From Trachythela sp. YZ-2020 (Eukaryota; Cnidaria; Anthozoa; Malacalcyonacea; Clavulariidae): a stretch of 64,000 bases of DNA. The translations under genes were made by a program, and so were the position numbers. The stretch is from the NCBI GenBank assembly GCA_016169945.1, contig JADLSH010000190.1, forward strand, positions 930,001 to 994,000, read 5' to 3'. Below are positions 1 through 11,551 of this stretch, one piece after another. The notes under the pieces are model-generated. The model was given only the letters and a program-made list of their open reading frames with translations, was not told where the DNA came from and did not search any database. Each line of letters opens with the position of its first letter. The first letter of the stretch is position 1.

Positions 1-109
1 GCTAGGTCTAAAAAAATGTATTCCGTTCGAGTATTCCATCTACTGACACCTTCTACTATTAATCCCATCGAACGAAATGCCGAGAAAAATCCTTTATAAA
101 TAAAGTTAG

Positions 110-300
110 TTTAGTGTGTTTTTAAATCACTGCAATAAAAATATTTGAGTGTATGATATAACATCTCTAACGAATCAGTATTTAAAGAGAAACTCAACGT
201 AAACGTTTACTCAATTATGGGTATTATTACCGCAGTATGACGACAACAATACGGTGTTGATTTCCTTTGTGTTGTGCTCATGAAGTATTAATGAATTTAA
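110..300 (+). repeat. Foldback repeat family A, partial copy
   Basis: The stretch from GTGTTTTTAAATCACT to TATTAATGAATTT matches copies at 50566-50830, 51455-51780, 54697-54862 and 62612-62905. Only the right part of the element is present. It is preceded by a SINE-A type tail (TATAAATAAAGTTAGTTTAG, about 96-117). Position 1-347 is otherwise intron sequence with no coding exon seen. Confidence 0.7.
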
Positions 301-347
301 GATTGAAATGGAATAATTTTTGTATTATTTCAACATTATTCTCTCAG

Positions 348-3300
348 ACATGGTAAGCAGTGGCGGGCGTCTTAATCTCGCCCCAGACTTCGACATTTGC
401 GACAGTGAAGAACAGTCTGCGTTGGAGCATGCGCTCTTGACAGCACAATTTCGTTTGGCCGAGAGTATCTTAGAGGCTGGGGCGAATATCGACCTTCAAG
501 ATTCTCAAGGCTGCAGTCTGATGTTGAAGACAATAAAACGTAAAGATGTTCCTAGTGCGTTGTTTTTGATTGAACATGGCGCTGATATCAAAGTGAGGTA
601 CGAGATTGTTGCCGTGGTTGTGTCTGAACTAACCGAAAAAACTGTTCCTGACTAAGGGCATACCTATTACCATACACCTATACCATACCATACCATACCA
701 TACCATACCATACCATACCATCATATCATATCATACCTTACCATACCATACCACACCATAACCATAACCATACCTAACCATACCATACCATGCCATACCA
801 TACCATACTATACCATATCATGCCATATCATACCTTACCATACCTTACCATACCATACCATACCATACCATACCATACCATACCATACCATACCATACCA
901 TACCACACCATAACCATACCACACCATAACCATAACTATAACCATACCATACCATACATAACATAACATACACTTTATTTACTCTCGAATTTACAGAGTA
1001 GCTCAAACAAATGAGCTAATATCTTCGAGCAAAATATACCATACCATACCATACCGTACCATACCATACCGTACCATACCATACCGTACCATACCATACC
1101 GTACTGTACCATACCGTACCACACCATACCACACCATACCATACGCTACCGTACCACACCGTACCGTACCATACCGTACCATACCATACCATACCATACC
1201 ATACCTAACCATACCATACCTAACCTAACCATACCATGCCATGCCATGCCATGCCATACCATACCATGCCTGCCATGCCATGCCATACCATACCATGCCA
1301 TACCATACCATGCCATACCATGCCATACCATGCCATACCATGCCTGCCATGCCATTCCATACCATACCATACCATACCATACCATGCCATGCCATGCCAT
1401 GCCATGCCATGCCATGCCATGCCATGCCATGCCATACCATACCATACCATGCCATGCCATACCATACCATACCATGCCATGCCATGCCATGCCATGCCAT
1501 GCCATGCCATGCCATGCCATACCATACCATACCATACCATACCATACCATAACCATACTACAGCAAGTATATTATATTTTAATCTTTAAATGTCCAATCA
1601 TTCTCTCTTACTCCAGAACGAAAGAAAATCAGTCATCGTTACAGCTCGCAATCAGCCATCGTCTTCAAGCAATCGTCGAGTCTCTATGTAAGAATGGTGC
1701 TGACCCCAATGTCAATGATCAACATGGCAATTGTCCTCTCTGGGCCGCCATGAAGAGCAGGCAGTTCGGAATTGCTGAAACTTTGGTTAGATGATTAAAA
1801 TGATATACTTGAAATTTGAACATATAAAAATATAAGCTGCCATGGTTTGTGTCTGAACTACATGAATATTGGGAAAATATACATTGAAGGAAGTGAATCT
1901 TTTATATTTTCAGGTCAGTCATGGAGGTGATACGAACGTCTGGCACAAAGGACCGAGTAATTGTACCCAGTCTCTTTTACATCGCGCGATCAACGAGAAA
2001 GATGAGGATGCGGGCTGTTTCCTGATCAGGTGTAAATGTGATATTAACAGGTGTGTGCAGGTTTGAACTAAAGCAAACACAGTTCGTCCTAGAGGTCTAA
2101 TAAGGTTCATCCTGTATTGATCCAGTGTTACTACAGGAGGAAACCTAAACTAAACTAACTTTATTTATACTGGATAGCTCTATCAGTTCTAAACTGTTCT
2201 CCTAGAGGTCCAGTAAGGATCATCCCTTATTGTTCCAGTGTTACTACAGGAGGAAACCAGAGTACCTGGAGAAAATCTGTGATGTTTGGTAGAGTCAAAC
2301 TGGAAGCACTCTTCTCAAATGTAATCAGACAACTGCATATTGCAGGAATCAAACCTCAGTCACAGAGATGAAAGATACATGCACTAACCACTGTGTCATC
2401 AACACCGCCTATTAAAATATCAGCATTTCACGTCAGACACTAAAGCCAAAACATTAATAACACACGCTGAACCATTATTTTGAACATTTTTCATGAATGA
2501 TTCTATTTTAGTCCTCGTCGTCCCTCGACTGATGGTACTGGCGGAGTAGAAGCTTGGGATGGATTAACTCCTCTTCATTTAGCATGTATGTCTGGCTTGG
2601 ATAAGATCGTGCAGTTCCTGGTGCAAGAAAATGCTCAAGTTAATATTCAGGTACGATTCAAATCCATGATTTTGTCACCAGCATACACGACTAAATTGGA
2701 TTGGGTTTTCGTGTCACAGTGGTTAGTACATGTGCCTTTCATTTCTGTGACTGGAGTTAGATTCCTGCAATATGCAGTTGTCTGATTATAATATCGCTTC
2801 AGACGCACGTGAGAAGATTACTTCCAGTGTGAATCTACCAAACACTGCAGGTTTTCTCTGGTTTCCTTCCCTCCCAAAAGGGGTGGTCCTTACTGGGCCT
2901 CTAGGAAGAACAGTTTAGATCTGATAGAGCTATCCAGTATAAATAAAGTTAGTTTAGTTTAGGTTTCCTCCTGTAGTAACACTGGATCAATAAGGGATGG
3001 CTCTTACTGGACCTCTAGGGAGAACAGTTTAGAACTGATAGAGCTATCCAGCATAAATAAAGTTAGTTTAGTTTAGGTTTCCTCCTGTAGTAACACTGGA
3101 TCAATAAGGGATGATCCTTACTGGACCTCTAGGGAGAACAGTTTAGAACTGATAGAGCTATCCAGTATAAATAAAGTTAGTTTAATTTCGATTATATCAG
3201 ATACAGTGTTAACAGTGACTTCATTTACTTGCAGGACTCGGAAGGTCGAGGTCCAATTCATGTCTCCATATTGAGTGGTCATCCTATTCCTACACAACTA

Positions 3301-6300
3301 CTACTAAGTCATCCTGAACTTAATCTCACATTAGAAGATCGAACTGGTCAAACGCCGTTTGCCGTTGCCTTGGATACGAAAGATCATAAATCAGCTGAGG
3401 CCATTCTGTCTAGGGAACCGAACGCCGCTGAAAGGGTATGTAGGGATTTCTGATGTATAAATTAGGATACTTGTACTTTATATATTTGGTTCAGTTGATG
3501 AAAATGAGCACTAACTTGTAGAGACTACCATACCATGCCATGCCATACCATACCATACCATACCATACCATACCATACCATACCATACCATACCATACCA
3601 TACCATACCATACCATACCAGACCAAAATTCCGTAAATCTTCCAACCAGTTTGATATCTTTCTAATGACCATGCTTCCATTTTTTCTCCACAGTATGACA
3701 AGAAAGGTCGTAATTATCTCCATCGTGCTATTCTTAATGGTGATGTCGAAACTGTTCTATTCCTGATCAGTGTCAGTGCTAACATCCATATTCCAGTCCA
3801 AGATTCCAGTCTTATCACACCGTTACATCTCGCAGTCCAGGCTGGCTCAGAAATCATTGTCAGACATTTGGTAAACTAAACTATTTATACTGGATAGCTC
3901 TATCAGTTCTAAACTGTTCTCCCTAGAGGTCCAGTAAGAGTAATCTCTTATTGATCCAGTGTTACTACAGGAGGAAACCTAAACTAAACTAACTTTATTT
4001 ATACTGGATAGCTCTATCAGTTCTAAACTGTCCTCCCTAGAGGTCCAGTAAGGGTCATCCCTTATTGATCCAGTGTTGCTGCAGGAGGAAACCTAAACTA
4101 AACTAACTTTATTTATACTGGATAGCTCTATCAGTTCTAAACTGTTCTCCCTAGAGATTCAGTAAGGATCATCTCTTGTTGATCCAGTGTTACTGCAGGA
4201 AGAAACCTAAACTAAACTAACTTTATTTATACTGGATAGCTCTATTAGTTCTAAACTGTCCTCCCTAGAGGTCCAGTAAGGGTCATCCCTTATTGATCCA
4301 GTGTTGCTGCAGGAGGAAACCTAAACTCAACTAACTTTATTTTTCTGGATAGCTCTATCAGTTCTAAACTGTTCTCCCTAGAGATTCAGTAAGGATCATC
4401 TCTTGTTGATCCAGTGTTACTGCAGGAGGAAACCTAAACTAAACTAACTTTATTTATACTGGATAGCTCTATTAGTTCTAAACTGTCCTCCCTAGAGGTC
4501 CAGTAAGGGTCATCCCTTATTGATCCAGTGTTACTGCAGGAGGAAACCTAAACTAAATAAACTTTATTTATACTGGATAGCTCTATCAGTTCTAAACTGT
4601 TCTCTCTAGAGGTCCAGTAAGGATCATCTCTTATTGATCCAGTGTTATTACAGGAGGAAACCTAAATCAACTTTATTTATTCTGGATAGCTCTATCAGTT
4701 CTAAACTGTTCTCCCTAGAGGTCCAGTAAGGGTCATCCATTATTGACCCAGTGTTGCTACAGGAGGAAACCTAAACTAACTTTATTTATACTGGATAGCT
4801 CTATCAGTTCTAAACTGTTCTCCCCAGAGGTCCAGTAAGGCGATACTTTATTGATCCAGTGTTACTGCAGGAGGAAACCTAAACTAAACTAACTTTATTT
4901 ATACTGAATAGCTCTATTACAGTAGTTCTAAACTGTTCTCCCTACTTAATAATTATTTGAATATTTCCATTGTTTAGATCCTAGCAGGAGCAAGTATAAA
5001 CGCCGTGGACAAACACAAGAGAACCCCACTGCACGAGGCTGCTGACCATGACCGAGCCAACATTCTAGCGATATTAATACAAAATGGCGTCAATGTCAAC
5101 GAAGTCGACAACAAAAACAATAATGGTATAATTTTGGGTATTTCATTCTACTTAACCAAAACTAAATATTACTTTATTTATACTGGATAGCTACATCATT
5201 GTTCTCCCTAGAGTTCCAGTTATAGTCATTCCTTATTGGTCCAGTGTTACTACAGTTGGAAACCATATTATCTGGAGAAAATCTGTGGTGTTTGGTTGTC
5301 AAACTGGAAGCACTCTTCTCACATGCGACTGAGGGGAAATTATAAGTAAACAATTGTATATTGCAGGAATCATTCCCCTGTCCCACATAAATTAAGGCCA
5401 GGCAGTTTCTGCTATAAAGCCTATATATACTGTGTATTTGTGTTAAGATTTGTGTTGTTTTATCTCGTCTAAACTATGATGGTTTGACGTTAACATATGT
5501 TGTTCTTCGCTAGCTCTGCACTTGGCTGTACAGCAAGGTCATATAAACTCAGTGAGAGTCCTTTTAACCGAATCATCTGTAGACGCCACTGCAGTGAATA
5601 ATAGGTATGTGTGGTACTCAGCAAGTTTTCATTGAGAGAATTGAAACTTTGAGTTGTTTCTTTGTATATTACAATCTAATATCTAAATGTTATTTTCAGA
5701 GGCCAGAATGCTCTCCATACGCTAGCTCAATATGCGAAGGATAACGCTGGCGCCATCTTTGAAATCTTCCGTCAAAATATACCAGACTTTCCCATCAATT
5801 CCTTGGACGCTGAGGAGAACACAGGTATTAAAAGCTGAACTAAACTTACTTTATTCATACTAAGTATCTCTATCAGTTCTAAACTGTTCTCTCTAGAGGC
5901 GCAGAAAGGACAATCTCTTATGTTTAGTAAGTGGGGCTGTGCTAATCATCCTTACTTGCAGCTGAGAACTGAGCTGAATTACGAAGGACGCAGCTCGACT
6001 TGATCGAGTCGAAGACTTATTAAAGGCGCCTCTGGCTGTCACCGTATGACTCATGTCTGATCATGGAGCACCCGGTCAACATTCCCTGTGGGAGGAAACC
6101 GGAGTACCCGGAGAAAACCCACGACTTTCGGTAGAGCGTTGACTGACTCTTTCCACATAAGTGTCATGAGCGCTTGCTCTGACGAATGCGCCACCGAAGC
6201 CCCCTAAAGGAGTGAACCTACCTTCTATAGTATATTTTTTAAACTATACTGATACATGATTTTTTCTCAGCTCTTCTCCTCGCCTATCTCAATGGAAATG

Positions 6301-8038
6301 GCAGGCTATGTCGCGAACTGCTAAAAAATAGAAGCACTTTGGCGGCAATCAATAAAGATGGAATTTCAATCTTTAACGCTGAAGTCGCGTCAAAGAAACT
6401 TCTCTTCTCACTACTTGGTAATGAATATATGTTTAGTGAATCTTAGTCTTCATGAAATACATAATAGGGCCATTTATACGGCAGAAAATAAGTCGCGACT
6501 TACATAAGACGCGTCTTATATAAGACGCGAACACACTCGTATAAATGGTCAAATTCTAATAAGTCGCAACTTAAATAAGAACAGGGGTTCAGACTGTTCC
6601 ACAATAAGTCGCGGCTTATTAGAATTTGTCCATTTATACGAGTGTGTTCGCGTCTTATATAAGACGCGTCTTATGTAAGTCGCGACTTATTTTCTCCCGT
6701 ATAAATGGCCCTAATGTTATTACTAACTTGGCAACAAAGACAAATACAAAAAGATTTGTTAAGCTGCCATTGTTTGTGTCCGAACTACCTGAAGAGGATT
6801 AAAAACCGTTCGAGCGAAGATCCTTCTAATTCAGGAAGTTAGTAGCAAGACTGTTTATTGTAGGATACTACCTAAACTGGAGTGACCAATAAGCGTTCTC
6901 GATTCAATTGTTTCTAGATTTATTAAGCTCTGAACCGCCCTGGTCAGATGGCAACTTCTGTCATGAATGTTCAATGAAATTTTCTGTCACGAACAGGAAA
7001 CATCACTGGTAGGTCTACATTTTCTAAGCTATTCTATTATAAAGTATAGTTTATGCTTGTCCAGTATTGCCATCACTCAACATGAATTAGCGAAAGTCCA
7101 GGGTTCGTAGCGGCCTTTGAAATCCTTGAAAGATTAATGTAGGTCTTTATAAAGGTCTTTGAAAAAGTCTTTGAATTGTGTGAGAGGCGAAAGAATTCTT
7201 TAAAAGTCTTTAAATGTTTTAGTGAGTATTTCATTTCGATTCCCTGGCTAATAAAATAGATCGATCGCAGCGAGAGTTTCACAAATATCGAAGAGATGAC
7301 GCTATATACCAGGTAAAAATGGCGCTTACAATCGATTGCTTTCAAAGGTCGTTGAAAAGTCTTCGAAAATAGGCAGAAAAAGTCCTTGAAAGTCTTTGAA
7401 TTTTTTCGGTCTTTGAGACTACGAACCTGGAAACTGGACTACCTATATTTATACTGGATAGCTCTATAAGTTCTGAACTATTCTCCCTAGAGTCGGGTCG
7501 CCACGAAGCTGTATGAACAGGCTTTGTGATTGGTTGATTATGACAATAGAAAACAATGAACTATAGAAGTTATCTTTCAGAAGAACGAGTCATAAACACT
7601 GACAACTTTTGTCTCAGAAAGCCAATCACAAAATGTGTTCATATTAGGTAGGTACTTGCTGCTAGAGTCCGGTAGGGCGTAGAAAACCTGTGGTATTCAC
7701 CGTATTTGGTAGAGTCAAACTGGAAGTACTCTTCTCACACGCGACTGAGGTGAAATTATAATCAGACAACTGCATTTTACAGGAATCGAATTCAGCGGCA
7801 CAGGTGAAAGACACGCACTAACAACGTTACCACCAAACATCCCTATCGTGTGAATGTCGAAGTTTATCCTCGAAGAATAACTTTCTCTCTTTCTTTTAGT
7901 CGACACTGTGGACGTTTACTGTGTGCAAAATGTTCCTGTAAACAAATGCCAATTCTTAAGTATGAACTAACTAAACCAGTCCGAGTATGCGAGGTTTGTT
8001 TTGATATGCTTAATAACGCTGGAACTAGCTTCTATTAA
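348..8038 (+). CDS. ANKFY1: ANKFY1 / Rabankyrin-5, C-terminal 12 exons (5' partial)
   Basis: In the known family this is an endosomal protein that binds PI3P through a C-terminal FYVE finger and works with Rab5 in macropinocytosis and endosome fusion. Exons with consistent phases: 348-597, 1617-1785, 1914-2050, 2512-2650, 3235-3435, 3694-3870, 4978-5125, 5514-5604, 5700-5824, 6271-6417, 6918-7008, 7900-8038 (stop TAA). They join into about 603 residues of successive ankyrin repeats (TPLHLA-type cores, e.g. DGLTPLHLACMSG, ITPLHLAVQAGSE, RTPLHEAADHD). The last two exons give the FYVE finger: PPWSDG, paired CxxC, RKHHCRHCG and VRVCEVC, all key ligand and PI3P residues present. The N-terminal BTB domain and first ankyrin repeats must lie upstream; the first exon here begins mid-codon after a good acceptor. 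Introns carry pentanucleotide arrays and many SINEs. Family identity is near certain; single exon edges could shift by a few bases. Confidence 0.93.
661..1553. repeat. TACCA/TGCCA pentanucleotide arrays
   Basis: Two long arrays of a 5-bp unit (about 661-972 and 1035-1553) in an intron of ANKFY1, separated by about 60 bp of unique sequence. The first is mostly TACCA with interspersed CATAA variants; the second changes from TACCA/TACCG to long blocks of TGCCA. Because the unit lacks stops in most frames, long spurious open frames appear on both strands. Confidence 0.98.
2144..2411 (-). mobile_element. SINE-A, near full-length copy
   Basis: Read on the minus strand it has a tRNA-like head (TGGTTAGTGCATG as A-box region, GGTTTGATTCC as B box), a body with the core GGAGGAAACC/GAGTACCTGGAGAAAA in reverse, and an A/T-rich tail TAAATAAAGTTAGTTTAGTTTAG. 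This architecture marks a tRNA-derived SINE; it is the commonest dispersed repeat in the window. Confidence 0.8.
2718..3185 (+). mobile_element. SINE-A copy plus two tandem body units
   Basis: Head with CAGTGGTTAGTACATG and a degenerate B box (GAGTTAGATTCC) starts at about 2718. The body and tail (to about 2960) are followed by two more body-plus-tail units starting near 2963 and 3076. Each repeat begins in GGTTTCCTCCTGTAGTAAC and ends in the GTTTAGTTTAGG tail. Confidence 0.8.
3528..3621. repeat. TACCA pentanucleotide array (second intron)
   Basis: About 18 units of TACCA, almost uninterrupted, in the 258-bp ANKFY1 intron between exons ending at 3435 and starting at 3694. Same unit as the much larger arrays upstream. 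Confidence 0.97.
3872..4945 (-). repeat. Tandem array of about ten SINE-A body units
   Basis: About ten head-to-tail copies of a 110-115 bp unit, recognised by TACTGGATAGCTCTAT at intervals (near 3889, 4003, 4111, 4224, 4337, 4448, 4566, 4676, 4788, 4899). No tRNA head is present; the unit is the 3' body and tail of SINE-A. Some units differ in parallel (GTCATCCCTTATTG versus ATCATCTCTTGTTG alternating), suggesting two-unit duplications. It starts within two bases of an ANKFY1 donor site. Confidence 0.9.
5166..5395 (-). mobile_element. SINE-A copy
   Basis: Antisense copy from tail (ACTTTATTTATACTGGATAGC) through core to the B-box region near 5370-5390, with an internal shortening. It lies in the ANKFY1 intron after exon 4978-5125. 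Confidence 0.75.
5838..6215 (-). mobile_element. SINE-A fragment followed by SINE-B copy
   Basis: 5838-5925 is the tail part of SINE-A. From about 5930 to 6215 a different SINE runs antisense: its own tRNA-like head (GGTGGCGCATTCGTCAGAGC when reversed) and a body that carries the same core as SINE-A at 6091-6117 (GAGGAAACCGGAGTACCCGG). No clear B box with intact consensus was seen in this copy. Confidence 0.65.
6466..6712. mobile_element. 247-bp foldback MITE with ~107-bp arms
   Basis: Begins AGGGCCATTTATACGG and ends in its reverse complement; the arms (about 6466-6574 and 6602-6712) pair almost perfectly. Each arm contains smaller palindromes around CGCG (AAGTCGCGACTT, AAGACGCGTCTT). The flanks are AAT on both sides. 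No coding capacity. It is in the ANKFY1 intron before the first FYVE exon. Confidence 0.9.
7441..7840 (-). mobile_element. SINE-A copy split by a small foldback insertion
   Basis: Tail and body begin at about 7441, break at CTAGAG (7487-7492), and resume after a second CTAGAG (7662-7667) to the head at about 7835. The inserted 7493-7667 piece has an inverted pair (GAACAGGCTTTGTGATTGG and CCAATCACAAAATGTGTTC). Confidence 0.75.
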
Positions 8039-8067
8039 GCCGTGTATTTATCATTGAACTATAATAG

Positions 8068-8475
8068 ACTGGGACGCTAACGCAGGGGGGGAAATTGAAG
8101 CCATGCAGCTTAATTCAGTTTTTCTGAGTTTTGAGTTGAAATACTTAACGCCGAACATTGGGCTGTATATGAAATTGAATCTATTAAAAAGTTATATTTG
8201 ATATAAAAACTTCAAGACTTTAGGTAAAAGGGAAATACTTAAAACTTTGAGGGAACATTTGCAGTATTTTACAAAATTGCGGTTGTTTTTGTATTTTTTA
8301 AGTATTTCCATTTTGCCTAAAGTCTTGAAGTTTTTATATCAAATAGAACTTTTTAATAGCTTCAATTTCATATACAGCCCAATGTTCGGCGTTAAGTATT
8401 TCAACTCAATACTCAGAAAAACTAGCTTGGCTTCAACAAATCATAGGACTTGATCATAGGAGTTAGCGTTCCAGT
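8068..8475. mobile_element. Foldback element in the ANKFY1 3' flank
   Basis: Starts ACTGGGACGCTAAC and ends GTTAGCGTTCCAGT. The arms pair over about 150-170 bp (for example CTTCAAGACTTTAGG against CCTAAAGTCTTGAAG) around a ~60-bp centre. It starts 30 bp after the ANKFY1 stop codon, so it probably forms part of the 3' UTR. Confidence 0.85.
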
Positions 8476-9794
8476 TTACTTATAGAGTTCACTGGTATTT
8501 ATTGGTAGGTTTCAATAAGCGTTATACAGGGCAGCAGATTGTGTTCAACTTCAGAACTGTTGACATTTATAGGAATGCTAGACAATTAAACTACATCTCT
8601 CAAGTCTATTTATATGCCTTCAAATACAAGACTACCGTATAATGAAACGAATTAGCGTTATGTCCTCACTCTGATAACTGCACGTTGACATGCACCATCT
8701 GCTGCATGATAGTGCGTAGTGAAACTGGGAAACCTATTCTGAAAACATTCCGTAGAACTACGACAAAGCAAGCTTGTCACGAAACGATAATCATAGTAGA
8801 CCCTGCATTGCATGCAGTTGACCAAGAAAAGACCAGAAAAACGTGTGTATATCCAGAAAACATGGGAAACAGTTGGTATATCTTGAACAAAACAACAAAG
8901 TATATAGCTCAATTAATTATTAATTACTAAGTGCTGAAAGTATATGTAAGTGATTATGTATATATACGACTATATTTTAATAGTTGATGACACTTAAGTT
9001 CACTTACTCACGAAATGTGATAAGAAGTATTATTTAATATATATTGGACCGTTATGAGCTTATTTAAGATGAGCTGGTGAGCCATACCGCGTGGGCGGTA
9101 TATATACGGCGATTTTCGGTACGATAATTCACATGGGGGATTTTGTTTTATTTTGTTTTTCCGTTGCTATTCCTACATTGTTTGCTGACGATGACCTTTC
9201 CCCTTTGGAAACGTCTTGTTGAGTCTAGCTCATGCACTTAAGGTCACGTATATATATTTTCCGGCGTATTTTACAAATAGCCTACTAGCTAAAATGCCTA
9301 TATCACTATATTGGTTAATATATTGTACTTTTAGTATAATAGGATTTGCCTTATTTAAAATACGGCAAAGTTATGTAACTTGAATTGAAATACTTGAGCC
9401 AAATTTTATATTTTTCTTTCTAAAATAATAGTTAAGAAACGAATCTTTCTTTTGCACTCTATGCAATTTGAAGCTCTTTCTCCGTTGTCCGGAGAATGTT
9501 CGTATAATGTTCGTATATATTGTCGTAAATTCCACGTCTTTTGTATTCTTTTAAAAAAGAAAATTTACCCAAAAAAGACAGAACGATAAACTTACAAAAA
9601 CCGTCTATTCGAGTATTCAGAGACAAACCGCGTCTATTGTAAGTATTCATTTTGTCTGTTTATTGATTTCTATTCTTTCTTGCCTCTTTCAGATATCAAC
9701 TCTTTCTTTTTTATATATTTTTGAAGGTTATTCCCAAAGACAAAGTCAAAATACCGGAAACTTTTTGGTAAATAAAGCTTGACTTACACTTGAC

Positions 9795-10165
9795 AAAGGC
9801 GTGTCTGAACTACTTGAAAGAGATATCTCAAACGTGAGGGTCCAGTGTAGGTAGCTAGTATTCTACAATAAGTTGCCGTGGTTTGTGTCTGAACTACCTG
9901 AAAAAGATATCTCAAACGTGGTGGTCCAGTGTAGGTAGTATTCTACAATAAACTGCCGTGGTTTGTGTCTGAACTACCTGAAAAAGATATCTCAAACGTG
10001 GCGGTCCAGTGTAGGTAGTATTCTACAATAAGCTGTTGTGGTTTGTGTCTGAACTACTTGAAAAATATATCTCAAACGTGGGAGTCTAGTGTAGGCACTA
10101 CTGTATTTTCAAATAAGCAACAATGGTTTGCATCTGAACTTCCTGGAAAAATGTCTCAAACGTGG
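9795..10165 (+). repeat. 80-bp repeat, about five tandem units
   Basis: Units of about 80 bp contain GTGTCTGAACTACCTGAAAA, GATATCTCAAACGTG and GTCCAGTGTAGGTAGTATTC, then a CTACAATAAGCTGCCG segment. Same family as the array at 21521-22395 (opposite orientation) and the pieces at 6765-6890, 12490-12720, 17250-17345, 52211-52277 and 61500-61745. Confidence 0.9.
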
Positions 10166-11551
10166 AGGTCCAGCGATTTATCGTTGTATTATAATAATAT
10201 ATTTTATTTACCACCTTTGGCAGAAGAATTACAGTGGTATTACAATTAAAGTATTTAAAAAATTTTTTTACAACAATTTTTAAGATATGTAAAAGCTTCA
10301 TCGATAATAATGTGTACATTTATAGAATATAGAGGAAGCTATTATATATGTATAGTGTTTAAGATATGTAAAACTACATCGACAAATAATGTACATTTAC
10401 TAGAATAAAAGGGCTATTCCTATGTAATAAAATAGTTTTGTTTAGTTAGCTCATTATTATATTTCAAATTTCAAGGCAGCCAGCCGGTATGAAAGAAAGT
10501 TCTATCTGTCTGTTCTATTGGTTGATATAGTGAGTGGGTTGGGTTATAACCTGGGTATTATATGCATGTTATGTTAGTTTCGGCGAATCAGTCTTTTACA
10601 TGGGTGATTTTCTGAATTTAGTATGTTATTGTATTCGTTTGTTTTCTTTTTCTTGTTCAAATTGATCAAATTTGTTCAATGATAAGCCAATTTTGTCAAA
10701 ACAGCTGATTTTGCGATTTTTCACCCCTTTCCTTTCCTCCTTTAGGTAAGCCCAGTATGGTAGCCCAAATTGGTGCCATGGTCTTATCTTTCAGTGTGCA
10801 GTAGGTTGTTAGTGTTGTATTGTTTGCTGGGGAGATTTGCCTTCCTGCAGACTCCTGCGGACTCTTTACTTGCCCGATTTCTTTTGCCTAACTTTATGAT
10901 TATTGTACATTTAGGTTGTTTTGAAGCTTCTACCCTTTTAAGGTTATTTTTAAATTTGAATTCGTTAACCCAAAAGGAGTTTAAATTACTTGGCTACTGG
11001 CTTCGGGGGCTTTAATCTTCTAATCCCTATCTTTAAATCTTAGTTTTATTTAATATTTTTCACATTTTGTTTTGCTTACCGATATTCCCAAACATTTTCT
11101 ACTTGCTGTGATTTTCAAAGATATCCAGTAGAGACAAGTTCATACTGGCTACAATCATCGGCGCATTTCATATTAGCTTGTTCGTTCAGCGTACAATCAT
11201 ACAATCTATGGAAGTTATATAGTATTAGCTATCATTGCGGTCAGAAAACCACAAACTTGTCATAGAAAATTTGTTGTACGTACACACGTGCAATTGGCAA
11301 ATAAAACTTGTCATATAAAAACTTGTCATAGAAAACTTGCTCGTCAAACATCTTGTATAACAATGTCAATAAAAATAATCGTGAAGTAAATATATCAGCC
11401 TTTTAGTGCTTCTAAAGTAAATTTGAATTCGGTAATCTGCAGCTGGTTAATTGGCGAATCTTTTAAATTTTTAATTTGAACGCTGTCACGTCTGTTGCCT
11501 TTAGAGTTTATAATCTCCCCGAAACTGACGGCTTTGATACAAAAGGTTAAA

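Noticed and set aside
1003..1794. Long open frames of Met-Val-Trp-Tyr-Gly or Met-Pro-Cys-His type on both strands
   Set aside because: They are translations of the TACCA/TGCCA array, which is open in all frames; only the last part (1617-1785) is a true ANKFY1 exon.
2718..2800. tRNA gene because of A- and B-box-like motifs
   Set aside because: It cannot fold into a full cloverleaf and is followed by SINE body and tail; it is the head of SINE-A, as are similar sites elsewhere.
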